A stretch of DNA of 57,515 bases from an uncultured Nitrospiraceae bacterium (GTDB lineage Bacteria > Nitrospirota > Thermodesulfovibrionia > Thermodesulfovibrionales > Dissulfurispiraceae): the NCBI GenBank assembly GCA_903822005.1, contig CAIJNL010000029.1:1-57515 (forward strand). Direction: 5' to 3'. Positions within the stretch are counted from its first letter, which is position 1. Every line of letters starts with the position of its first letter. Positions 29,738 to 37,234 of this stretch are shown here, in pieces. The position numbers were made by a program, and so were the translations under genes. Below the pieces are notes generated by a model. It saw only the letters and a program-made list of their open reading frames with translations. It did no database searches and was not told the DNA's origin.

Positions 29738-30679
29738 ATGATTTACAGCTATATCACCTTGTTCATCCTAGCACTGGTTGCCATCATCATCATCGCAAGA
29801 TCAATCAGGGTTGTGCCTCAGCAGACGGCTTATGTTGTCGAAAGACTCGGCAGGTATCAGGACACCCTGAGCGCAGGTATCCATGTCATCACGCCCTTCA
29901 TAGACCGCATTGCCTACAAGCATACTCTGAAGGAGCAGGTAATTGAGATACCCGAGCAGGTATGTATAACAAAAGACAATGTGCAGGTCGGTATTGACGG
30001 CATTGTATATCTGCAGGTCGTCGATGCCAAACAGGCTTCCTACGGCATTGCCAATTATTTCATCGGAATTACCCAGATGGCCCAGACCACCATGCGTAGC
30101 GAGATCGGCAAGATCGACCTCGACAAGACCTTCGAGGAGCGGATGATCATAAATACAAATGTGGTCAATGCGGTTGATGCTGCCGGGCGTCCATGGGGCG
30201 TAAAGATTATGCGTTACGAGATCAAGAATATTGTGCCTCCAAAAAATATCATCCAGTCTATGGAGAAACAGATGATCGCCGAGCGCGAGAAGAGGGCCGC
30301 CATACTACTGTCCGAGGGACAGCGCGATTCAGCCATCAACATAGCCCAGGGCCAGAGGCAGAAGGTTACTCTTGAAGCCGAGGGCCAGAAGTCAAAATTT
30401 ACCCTTGAGGCAGACGGACAGGCGGCCGCCATAAAGGCCGTCGCGGAAGCTACCGCTGAAGGACTGAAAAAAGTTGCAGCCACCATCAAAGAGAGCGGCG
30501 GCTACGAAGCCATGCAGCTGAGGGTTGCAGAGCAGTGGGTCGCCCAGTTCGGCAATCTCGCGAAGAACACCAATACCATGATACTGCCGGCAAATCTTGG
30601 GGATATCGCGTCTTTTATTGCGACTGCTACAAGCGCTATCAAAATGTCCGGCGGGAGCGGTACCGGAAGCGGAAAATAG
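29738..30679 (+). CDS. qmcA: SPFH/Band 7 (stomatin, QmcA-like) membrane protein
   Basis: The 313-aa protein has one N-terminal membrane helix (about 3-22), then the Band 7 domain (VVPQQTAYVVERLGRYQDTLSAG) and a coiled-coil stretch with repeating EGQRDSAINIAQGQRQKVTL-type units, ending in a flexible GSG-rich tail. This is the stomatin/QmcA pattern. These proteins form large ring assemblies in the inner membrane and modulate proteolysis or membrane domains. It is co-transcribed with the short NfeD gene and ends just before a strong terminator. Confidence 0.9.
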   Translation: MIYSYITLFILALVAIIIIARSIRVVPQQTAYVVERLGRYQDTLSAGIHVITPFIDRIAYKHTLKEQVIEIPEQVCITKDNVQVGIDGIVYLQVVDAKQASYGIANYFIGITQMAQTTMRSEIGKIDLDKTFEERMIINTNVVNAVDAAGRPWGVKIMRYEIKNIVPPKNIIQSMEKQMIAEREKRAAILLSEGQRDSAINIAQGQRQKVTLEAEGQKSKFTLEADGQAAAIKAVAEATAEGLKKVAATIKESGGYEAMQLRVAEQWVAQFGNLAKNTNTMILPANLGDIASFIATATSAIKMSGGSGTGSGK

Positions 30680-30717
30680 GACGAGCCGGGCATACAGGCA
30701 GCTGGAGAGTTAATTTA

Positions 30718-30755
30718 ACGGGGCCGTCAGGGCGTTAAAATCCTGACGGCCCCGT
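30718..30755. terminator. Strong bidirectional terminator
   Basis: A perfect 14-bp GC-rich stem (ACGGGGCCGTCAGG / CCTGACGGCCCCGT) closes a 10-nt loop at 30732-30741. It is followed on the plus strand by TGTTG...TTTATTGTTTT and on the minus strand by TAAATTAACTC. It separates two convergent genes and should stop transcription from both. Confidence 0.88.
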
Positions 30756-30771
30756 TGTTGAATTTATTGTT

Positions 30772-31758
30772 TTATCTTCCGCATGGCTGCGGGTTTTCAG
30801 GGGTGCCGCAATTCAGCAGTTCGGTCCTCCGGTTCGGGTTGACATATCCGCCTCGAGTCGCGTCCCAGGAGCTGTGCTGCGAAGAATACCTCTGGCCTGT
30901 GGCAGGATCGTATGTCGGCTGATTTCCCCTCATCGCATTGGCCCAGTTCTGCATCGACCTGTCACCCGACTGGTTTTTATTTTGCCCTGCCTTGACGATT
31001 GAATCGTGGCCAGTGTTGGGATTATTCTTGGGGCTGATGATTGTATTGTTGCCGAAAGCGGTCGAAGCGTTTGTGAGCACTATGCTCTTTGATATGGCGC
31101 TCAGTAGAGGCCTTGCCTGCTGATAGTCCGGGGTGGCTGCCCGGTAGCCTATGATCAGGGCATCGTTCATGCGATATTGGTTTGCAGTGCCCACTTTGAA
31201 AGTGCCTATCACCGGAAGACCCTTGTCAGTAAAAGATACCTCGGCCTCAATGAAGTTCCAGACCTGATATGCATTGCGTTCGCTCGGCAGGTTTCTGATC
31301 GAAATGACCCGCGCGTTTTTGTAATCAGGCACATGATTGAACACCCAGGACAGGAAATCCTTTGGTGCCCTGCTTCCCCTGGAACGCATAACTCCCGAGA
31401 GGGAGGCGCCGAAGCGGCCGTCAGGAGAGAGGAGTGTAACCCCCGCGTTTGTTTCACTGACCTTCCATCCAGCCGGTGCGGACCATCTGAAATATCTGCC
31501 CTGTTGGGGCTGAAGAGCAGCATTGTAGTTATTCATCATCGGCTGCTGCATCTGCTGACCCTGATAACCCTGCTGCGGATAACCTTGCTGACTGTAGCCC
31601 TGTTGCTGCATCTGCTGACCCTGATAACCCTGCTGCGCATATCCCTGCTGACCGTAGCCTGGGTTTTGGGAGGGCTGGTTATTCATTCCCTGATTATCGG
31701 AACAGGAAGTCAGAAAAAAAAACGAGACAGAGCAAACAACAATCGTGATTTTACGCAT
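30772..31758 (-). CDS. Lipoprotein with a Gln/Gly/Tyr-rich low-complexity segment
   Basis: The start at 31758 has a GGAGGACA site; a longer reading from 31851 would begin without a ribosome site. The 328-aa product has a lipoprotein signal ending at C19 (LTSC). Residues of about 22-80 are a disordered Q/G/Y-rich tract made of GYQGQQMQQ and GYGQQGY-type units. A folded domain follows (about 85-220; RYFRWSAPAGWKVSETNAGVTLLSP... to SAISKSIVL). The tail contains QNWANAMRGNQPTYDPATGQRY and ends NCGTPENPQPCGR. I do not recognise the family. Composition suggests a surface or periplasmic adhesive or self-associating protein, which is only inference. Confidence 0.75.
   Translation of the reverse strand: MRKITIVVCSVSFFFLTSCSDNQGMNNQPSQNPGYGQQGYAQQGYQGQQMQQQGYSQQGYPQQGYQGQQMQQPMMNNYNAALQPQQGRYFRWSAPAGWKVSETNAGVTLLSPDGRFGASLSGVMRSRGSRAPKDFLSWVFNHVPDYKNARVISIRNLPSERNAYQVWNFIEAEVSFTDKGLPVIGTFKVGTANQYRMNDALIIGYRAATPDYQQARPLLSAISKSIVLTNASTAFGNNTIISPKNNPNTGHDSIVKAGQNKNQSGDRSMQNWANAMRGNQPTYDPATGQRYSSQHSSWDATRGGYVNPNRRTELLNCGTPENPQPCGR
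31544..31637. repeat. 60-base direct repeat coding the Gln-rich tract
   Basis: A 34-base sequence at 31544-31577 recurs exactly at 31604-31637, a period of 60 bases or 20 codons. Weaker similarity continues after each copy. It encodes repeated GYQGQQMQQ units of the lipoprotein, so copy number could change by slippage or recombination. Confidence 0.85.
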
Positions 31759-31893
31759 GACATGTCCTCCATAAGGGGCTTCAGCATTGGGAAAGCATAT
31801 AAAACATGCAGCTGATAGCGGCGGGATGCGCACCTGCGATCCAGACCCCAATATCTAATTTTAGCATCACGCAGCAGGCACGGGCAAATTTAG

Positions 31894-32646
31894 TTACTTA
31901 TAACCTAAAGCAGAAGATATCTGCTCTGCCGTCCGCACGACCAGGGGGACGGTATTTTTTATCACATCTGCGGTAAACCGGATTTCAGGGGCAGCAATGG
32001 CAAGAGAAGCGATTATTTGTCCGCTGGCATCGAATATGGGCGCGGCTATTGCAGCAACGCCCTGTTCGCGTTCGCCAATGCTGATGGCATATCCCCGGTG
32101 CCTTATTGCCGCCAGTTCATCAAGCGGTATTGCAATATTGTTGGCCAGCAGCAGCTTCAGCTGTTTCTCGGGCATCCAGGCCAAAAGCGCCTTTCCCCCG
32201 GCCCCCTTGTTAATCGGCAGACGCTCGCCTACGTTGATGACCCGCCGCAGCGCGTGCGTTGTCTCTATCCTCTCCATACAGAGCCGGTATTCACCGAGCG
32301 CTACATAAAGACTGACGCTTTCATTGGAGGAGTCAAAGAGTTGCTGCATATGTGGTTTGGCTATGGACCTCAGGTCCGAGGCTTCAAGCGACGGCAGAAA
32401 AAGACGAAAAAGCTGCGGCCCGAGCTGATATTTTTTTGTTTCGGGATCGCGCTTCAGATAATTCCTTTTTTCGAGCGTTGCAAAAATTCTGTGTGCGGTG
32501 CTCGGGTTCAGGCCGGTAAGAGTTGTGACCTCGGTCAAAGAGAGCTTGGAAGATCCCTGGCAAAAACAGTCGAGCACATCCAGTCCCCGCTCCAATGTTC
32601 TGAGCGAGACGGGCGTTTGCTTCTCATCCGGGTCAATATCATTCAC
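31894..32646 (-). CDS. IclR-family transcriptional regulator
   Basis: The 250-aa protein has an N-terminal winged helix (about 15-75; ERGLDVLDCFCQG, LTEVTTLTGLNPSTAHRIFATLEKR) and a C-terminal GAF-like effector domain (INVGERLPINKGAGGKALLAW, IASLAIAAPEIRFT). It begins with GTG behind a GGAGG site. IclR proteins bind palindromes and respond to small organic acids. It is divergent from the CoA-transferase operon, and a long palindrome overlaps that operon's promoter, so it most likely controls that operon. Whether it represses or activates is not evident. Confidence 0.93.
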   Translation of the reverse strand: MNDIDPDEKQTPVSLRTLERGLDVLDCFCQGSSKLSLTEVTTLTGLNPSTAHRIFATLEKRNYLKRDPETKKYQLGPQLFRLFLPSLEASDLRSIAKPHMQQLFDSSNESVSLYVALGEYRLCMERIETTHALRRVINVGERLPINKGAGGKALLAWMPEKQLKLLLANNIAIPLDELAAIRHRGYAISIGEREQGVAAIAAPIFDASGQIIASLAIAAPEIRFTADVIKNTVPLVVRTAEQISSALGYK

Positions 32647-32774
32647 TCAACTTGCCTCCAAAGCGGAACAGCGATTATGGAAACCGGACAAACAACGATT
32701 TAACAATTATAATTACTTTTTTAAACAAAATCAAACAGATCCGGAATATATTTCGTCCAAGGCCGGATGGGCTA

Positions 32775-32803
32775 TTGACAATTAAACTGCCCTGTAGTAT
32801 TCT
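32775..32803 (+). promoter_or_regulatory. Promoter of the CoA-transferase/HMG-CoA lyase operon
   Basis: A perfect TTGACA at 32775-32780 is followed after 17 bases by TATTCT at 32798-32803 (4 of 6). The -10 element overlaps the left arm of the operator at 32799. Confidence 0.6.
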
Positions 32804-32837
32804 CACTCTATGGAAATAGCTTCCACAGAGTGAGAAT
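32799..32837. promoter_or_regulatory. Palindromic operator, probable IclR-family binding site
   Basis: Two 17-base arms (32799-32815 and 32821-32837) around a 5-base centre are complementary at 16 of 17 positions; each contains the pattern CTC(A)CTCT or its complement AGAGTGAG. The site covers the -10 element and the expected transcription start, which suits repression. As RNA it could also form a hairpin in the 5' leader just before the ribosome site at 32839-32844. Confidence 0.7.
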
Positions 32838-32852
32838 GGGAGGAAGATATAG

Positions 32853-34043
32853 ATGTCACTTTTAGCAGGGATTCGGGTGCTTGATGTGTCAACTGTCATA
32901 GCCGCGCCGTTTGCGGCAGGACTGATGGCAGATTTCGGTGCGGATGTGATAAAGGTCGAAATGCCCAACTCAGGCGATCCTTTCCGGGCCCTGGGACCAT
33001 ACCACAAAGGAGAGGCCATGCGTTGGGCCGCAATGGGAAGAAACAAGCGCTGTATTACTCTCGATCTCCGCAAGGAAAAAGGCAAAGAACTCTTTCTGTC
33101 TCTCGTTGAGAAAAGCGACGTTGTTATAGAAAACTTCCGCACCGGCACGCTTGATAAATGGGGGCTTGACTATGAGACCATGAAGAAGCGCAATCCCCGT
33201 ATCATAGTTACACGTATTACCGGATATGGCCAGACAGGTCCCAACGCCCTGGTTGCAGGGTTCGGGACTCCCGCAACAGCTTTCTCCGGACTTACATATG
33301 TTACGGGATACAAGGACCGCCCGCCTGTAAGCCCTTCATTTTCCATTACCGACTACATAAGCGGAATATATGCGGCCATGTCTACGATGATGGCCCTTTA
33401 TTCCAGGGACGCAAAAAAAGGAGAACCGCAGGAGATCGATGTAAGCCTTTACGAGGGCATATTTCGCATGATGGAAATACATTGTGCGGACTATCATAAA
33501 AATGGAATCATACGTGAAAGGGCCCCCAAACTCAGCGGCACTTCAAGCCCTGGAGGAACATACGAGACACGGGACGGCAAATGGGTTGTACTGGTCTGCA
33601 GCACAGACCGTACATGGGACTATCTTACTGTTGCAATGAACCGCCCTGATTTGCTTACCAACCCGCTTTACTCGAGCATGAAAGAGCGTTTGGCCAACGA
33701 TAATTCCCTGGATGACATTGTGCGTACATGGATAGCCTCACTCGATTATGAAAAACTGAAAGGCATTGTTGACAAAGAGGGAGTTCCGGTAAACCTTGTA
33801 TACAGCATCGAGGATATTTTTAATGACAGCCATTATGCTGCGCGTGAAAATATTGTAGAAATGCCCCACCCAACGCTCGGCACCATCAAGATGCCGGGCA
33901 TTGTTCCAAAGTTCAGCCGCACCCCGGGAGAAATAAAATGGGTCGGCCCGCCGCTTGGGGCCCATAATGAGGAGATTTACAACGGGTTGCTCGGACTCAC
34001 CGCAGAAAAAATCAGCGAACTGAAAAGCGAAGGTGTAATATGA
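32853..34043 (+). CDS. Class III (CaiB/BaiF) CoA-transferase
   Basis: The 396-aa protein fits the formyl-CoA transferase family: LAGIRVLDVSTVIAAPFAA, ADFGADVIKVEMPNSGDPFR, then NKRCITLDLRKEKGKELF and SDVVIENFRTGTLDKWGLDYE. The catalytic aspartate that forms the acyl-CoA anhydride is D167 (SITDYISGIYAA). These enzymes move CoA between carboxylic acids. Given the HMG-CoA lyase gene overlapping by four bases and the carboxylate transporter downstream, it may activate a dicarboxylate such as 3-hydroxy-3-methylglutarate using succinyl-CoA, as in the SUGCT subgroup. That substrate is inference; other C5-C6 diacids remain possible. Confidence 0.92.
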   Translation: MSLLAGIRVLDVSTVIAAPFAAGLMADFGADVIKVEMPNSGDPFRALGPYHKGEAMRWAAMGRNKRCITLDLRKEKGKELFLSLVEKSDVVIENFRTGTLDKWGLDYETMKKRNPRIIVTRITGYGQTGPNALVAGFGTPATAFSGLTYVTGYKDRPPVSPSFSITDYISGIYAAMSTMMALYSRDAKKGEPQEIDVSLYEGIFRMMEIHCADYHKNGIIRERAPKLSGTSSPGGTYETRDGKWVVLVCSTDRTWDYLTVAMNRPDLLTNPLYSSMKERLANDNSLDDIVRTWIASLDYEKLKGIVDKEGVPVNLVYSIEDIFNDSHYAARENIVEMPHPTLGTIKMPGIVPKFSRTPGEIKWVGPPLGAHNEEIYNGLLGLTAEKISELKSEGVI

Positions 34044-34999
34044 GACAGGAAAAAGGAATTGACTGGCCATCCAGTATTGTTGTCTGCGAAGTCGGACCCA
34101 GAGACGGCCTGCAGAATGAAAAGAAACTGTTCAGCGTTGAACAGAAGGTTGAGCTGATCGAGCGCTCAGTGCATGCAGGGGCAAAAATCATAGAGATAGG
34201 TTCTTTTGTCCATCCGAAGGCAGTCCCGCAAATGGCGGATACGGACGAGGTCGCCAAACGGATAAAACGGGTTGAGGGCGTCGAGTACCGCGCGCTCGTT
34301 ATGAACATGAAAGGTCTCGAGCGCGCTCTAGCAGCAGGCATAAGGAAAACCAAACTAACGGTTTCTGCCAGCAGGTCTCACTGCCTGGCCAATATGAATC
34401 GCACCCCGGAAGAGGTGGTTGCCGGGTTCGGAGAATTTGCCGAATTCACGGCAAAGCATGGCATCGAACTTTCGGGCGGGATTGCGACCTCCTTTGGTTG
34501 TCCTTTCGAAGGGCGTGTGCCATTGGAGCAGCTCGTTTCAGTAATATCAGGCTTCAAAAAGATCGGCGTCAAAGAGGTATCAATTTCCGATACAACAGGC
34601 ATGGCCAATCCAAGACAGGTCTATGAGTATGGCGTTCATGTGAGAAAGCTGTTTCCGGACATGAAGTGGATCTTACACTTTCATGATACGCGGGGTATGG
34701 GTCTTGCCAATGTTGTGGCAGGAATGTTGGCCGGAATTGACCGCTTTGATTCCTGTTTTGCAGGCCTGGGCGGATGCCCTTTTGCGCCTGGCGCCACCGG
34801 AAACATTGCAACCGAAGACCTCGTACACATGTGTCATGAAATGGGCATAAGCACCGGCATGGATCTCGACGAGGTAATTTCGTTAGCCAGGTCAGTAAAA
34901 GAAATAATCGGCCATGATACCTCCGGCTTCATTCTTAGGGCAGGCAAATGCAGTGACATTGTGGCGCCACCAAAAAAAGATGGAAAAGAGGCGTCCTGA
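34040..34999 (+). CDS. Hydroxymethylglutaryl-CoA lyase
   Basis: The 319-aa TIM-barrel protein has the HMG-CoA lyase set: catalytic Arg-Asp in VCEVGPRDGLQNEK, metal histidines in LHFHDTRGMGLANV, and the active-site cysteine C246 in GLGGCPFAPGATGN. It cleaves 3-hydroxy-3-methylglutaryl-CoA to acetyl-CoA and acetoacetate; some homologues act on related 3-hydroxy-3-carboxyacyl-CoAs. It overlaps the CoA-transferase gene (ATGA), so activation and cleavage are coupled. No leucine-degradation genes such as methylcrotonyl-CoA carboxylase are in the window, which argues for a pathway starting with an imported acid. Confidence 0.92.
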   Translation: MRQEKGIDWPSSIVVCEVGPRDGLQNEKKLFSVEQKVELIERSVHAGAKIIEIGSFVHPKAVPQMADTDEVAKRIKRVEGVEYRALVMNMKGLERALAAGIRKTKLTVSASRSHCLANMNRTPEEVVAGFGEFAEFTAKHGIELSGGIATSFGCPFEGRVPLEQLVSVISGFKKIGVKEVSISDTTGMANPRQVYEYGVHVRKLFPDMKWILHFHDTRGMGLANVVAGMLAGIDRFDSCFAGLGGCPFAPGATGNIATEDLVHMCHEMGISTGMDLDEVISLARSVKEIIGHDTSGFILRAGKCSDIVAPPKKDGKEAS

Positions 35000-35041
35000 T
35001 AAGGCACACTTGAGCAGCAGATAAAAGTCTGAAAGATCACT

Positions 35042-36484
35042 ATGGGGGGGTATATGTTTTTGGGCACAGACCTGTCATTTGACGAATTGAAAAAGAGAAC
35101 CGGCGTTCCGCTGGCCATTGCAGCATGTATTGCTGTTTACCTGATTCAAACGCCGCCAAATCTGTCGGCCCATGGACATACCGCTCTTGCATTATTTGCA
35201 GGGATATTTGTCCTGTATCTCACTGAGGCAATACCTCTGGCAATAACCAGTCTCGCAGTAGTTCCCCTGGCAGTCCTCATGGGAATTGAGACACCGCGGG
35301 GCGCGCTTCTCGGGTTTGCCTCCACTTCAGTTTATCTTATAGTGGGCGCCTTTATATTGGCGGCAGCAATGGTCAAATCGAAGCTTGCCGAGAGGATCAC
35401 CTACCAGATCATGAAGTGGGTCGGGACCAGCACCTTTAAAATAACTCTGGGCATAACCATGGCCAATATTGTCCTGGCCTTTCTGGTGCCCTCCACAACC
35501 GCGCGCGTGGCGATCCTGCTGCCGGTCTGCCTGGGTATAATCGAAGTCTTCGGGAAAGAAGGACGCTCGAACCTGAGCGTTAACCTGCTGCTGACGCTCT
35601 GTTTTACAAATGCCACCATAGGCGCAGGCATTTTAACTGCTACAGTGCCCAATCCGGTCACCATTGACTTTATCGCCAAAGCGGGCGGCCACACCATCAC
35701 CTATGGAGAATGGTTCATATACGGTTTCCCGCCGGCATTTCTAATGACAATGTTGACGTGGTGGGCCATTCAAAAGATCTTTCCGCCAGAGGTTAAAGAG
35801 ATTCCTGGGGGAGACCGGTATGTAAAAGAAAAACTGCAGGAACTCGGCCCCCTGTCAATAAACGAAAAAAAATCACTGGGAGTATTCCTTCTGGTTGTCG
35901 GTCTCTGGGTCACCGGAGGATGGACAAAAATAGATACTACTATAGCATGCCTTGCGGGCATTATTATCCTGTTTATGCCCAAGCTCGGTTTTATGACATG
36001 GAAAGAGGCTGAAAGGGGCGTATCGTGGCAGGTCGTGCTGGTCTGCGGCGGCGGAGTAAGCCTTGGCGAAATACTCATGAAAACAGGCGCCGCAAAATGG
36101 CTGGCCATGACCATATTTGATTCACTCGGATTATCGGGACTTAGCGTAATTGCTATGCTCGTGCTGCTTATGCTGGTCATACAATATATGCATATACTTT
36201 TTGTCGGTACGACTGCGATGGCCACGGCCCTGCTGCCCATCGTGCTCGGAATGGCCCAGGTGGCTGGTGTAAACCCAGCGGTATTCGCACTGCCTGCAGG
36301 AATGATAATCGGCGGCTATCCACTTCTGATGTTCTACAATACGCTGCCGAACATCCTCATTTACGGCACAGGAGTGCTGAAGGTCGGGGATTTTCCAAAG
36401 GTGGGGTTCATTCTTTGCGCGGCAGCCTGTCTTGTTTACACTCTCTGCGCATTTACTTATTGGGAGTGGCTCGGGCTTTATTAA
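35042..36484 (+). CDS. DASS-family (SLC13) carboxylate/sodium symporter
   Basis: The 480-aa protein has about twelve hydrophobic segments and the DASS pattern: YLTEAIPLAITSLAVVPLAV, FLVPSTTARVAILLP, CFTNATIGAGIL (first SNT-type substrate motif), and GTTAMATALLPIVLGMA in the second half. Such carriers import dicarboxylates or sulfate, often with Na+. As third gene of the IclR-controlled operon it probably brings in the acid handled by the CoA-transferase and lyase. Two starts are possible: ATG at 35042 or ATG at 35054, the latter close behind a run of seven G residues. Confidence 0.9.
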   Translation: MGGYMFLGTDLSFDELKKRTGVPLAIAACIAVYLIQTPPNLSAHGHTALALFAGIFVLYLTEAIPLAITSLAVVPLAVLMGIETPRGALLGFASTSVYLIVGAFILAAAMVKSKLAERITYQIMKWVGTSTFKITLGITMANIVLAFLVPSTTARVAILLPVCLGIIEVFGKEGRSNLSVNLLLTLCFTNATIGAGILTATVPNPVTIDFIAKAGGHTITYGEWFIYGFPPAFLMTMLTWWAIQKIFPPEVKEIPGGDRYVKEKLQELGPLSINEKKSLGVFLLVVGLWVTGGWTKIDTTIACLAGIIILFMPKLGFMTWKEAERGVSWQVVLVCGGGVSLGEILMKTGAAKWLAMTIFDSLGLSGLSVIAMLVLLMLVIQYMHILFVGTTAMATALLPIVLGMAQVAGVNPAVFALPAGMIIGGYPLLMFYNTLPNILIYGTGVLKVGDFPKVGFILCAAACLVYTLCAFTYWEWLGLY

Positions 36485-36496
36485 ATTAATGCGGGG

Positions 36497-36529
36497 ATCG
36501 GCCGGATTATTCGTACTAGTCCGGCTGAT
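36497..36529. terminator. Terminator hairpin between the transporter gene and kdpE
   Basis: Arms ATCGGCCGGATT (36497-36508) and AGTCCGGCTGAT (36518-36529) form a 12-bp stem with two G-U pairs on the plus strand and a 9-nt loop. It lies between two convergent genes and overlaps the last codons of kdpE. The following T-run (ATTTTG) is short. Confidence 0.5.
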
Positions 36530-37232
36530 TATCCATTTTGCATCGCAGGCGGTATCCAACTCCCGGCTCATTGATAAAAAATTTAGGGCAGGCCGGGTCC
36601 TCTTCGAGTTTGTGCCTCAGCATTCCCATGTAAACACGAACATAATGCATCTGGCTGGCATATGCCGGGCCCCAGATTTCCTTTAACAGTTGTCTGTGTG
36701 TGACCACTTTCCCCGCATTTCTTATCAGATATGAAAGCAGTTTGTATTCTATGGGCGTGAGATGCACCTCGGAATCGCTGATAAAGACCTGTCTTTTCTC
36801 AAGATCCACCTTCAGATTGTCGAGCACGAACAGAGGCTCGGCGGGACCTCCCTGCTGAATTACCCTGTGGCGAAGGGCGACGCGGATTCTTGCAAGCAAT
36901 TCTCCGGCACTGAACGGCTTGGTCAGATAATCGTCAGCCCCGCTGTCCAGGGCCGTGATCTTGTCGCGCTCCTGTTCGCGGGCCGAGATGATAATCACGG
37001 GGACACCTGACCACTCGCGTATCCCTGCAAGCACATCGAGGCCGTCCATATCCGGCAGCCCGAGGTCAAGAAGTATTACATCCGGATTACGCGTAGCCGC
37101 ATCTGTAAGCCCTTCATGACCATTCTCCGCCTCCACCAGTTCATATCCCTGGCTCTGAAGAGTGACCCGCAGAAAGCGTCTCATTTGCGGTTCATCATCA
37201 ATAAGTAATATACGGGCGCTTTTGTCAGACAT
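36516..37232 (-). CDS. kdpE: KdpE, response regulator of the kdp operon
   Basis: The 238-aa OmpR-family regulator has a receiver (phosphorylation site D56 in LLDLGLPDMDG; lysine in LTKPFSAGEL) and a winged-helix DNA-binding domain (LTPIEYKLLSYLIRNAGKVVTHRQLL, YVRVYMGMLRHKLE). Phosphorylated by KdpD, it activates kdpFABC when K+ or turgor is limiting. The gene begins two bases after kdpD. A site nearly identical to the E. coli KdpE operator lies upstream of the operon at 45144-45162. Confidence 0.95.
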   Translation of the reverse strand: MSDKSARILLIDDEPQMRRFLRVTLQSQGYELVEAENGHEGLTDAATRNPDVILLDLGLPDMDGLDVLAGIREWSGVPVIIISAREQERDKITALDSGADDYLTKPFSAGELLARIRVALRHRVIQQGGPAEPLFVLDNLKVDLEKRQVFISDSEVHLTPIEYKLLSYLIRNAGKVVTHRQLLKEIWGPAYASQMHYVRVYMGMLRHKLEEDPACPKFFINEPGVGYRLRCKMDNQPD

Positions 37233-37234
37233 AA

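Noticed and set aside
31820-31860. A tRNA-like T-arm on the minus strand (GGATCGCAGGTGCGCATCCC), whose translation resembles typical tRNA-overlapping reading frames.
   Set aside because: The putative T-stem does not pair well, and no acceptor stem or anticodon arm can be built from the flanking 80 bases.
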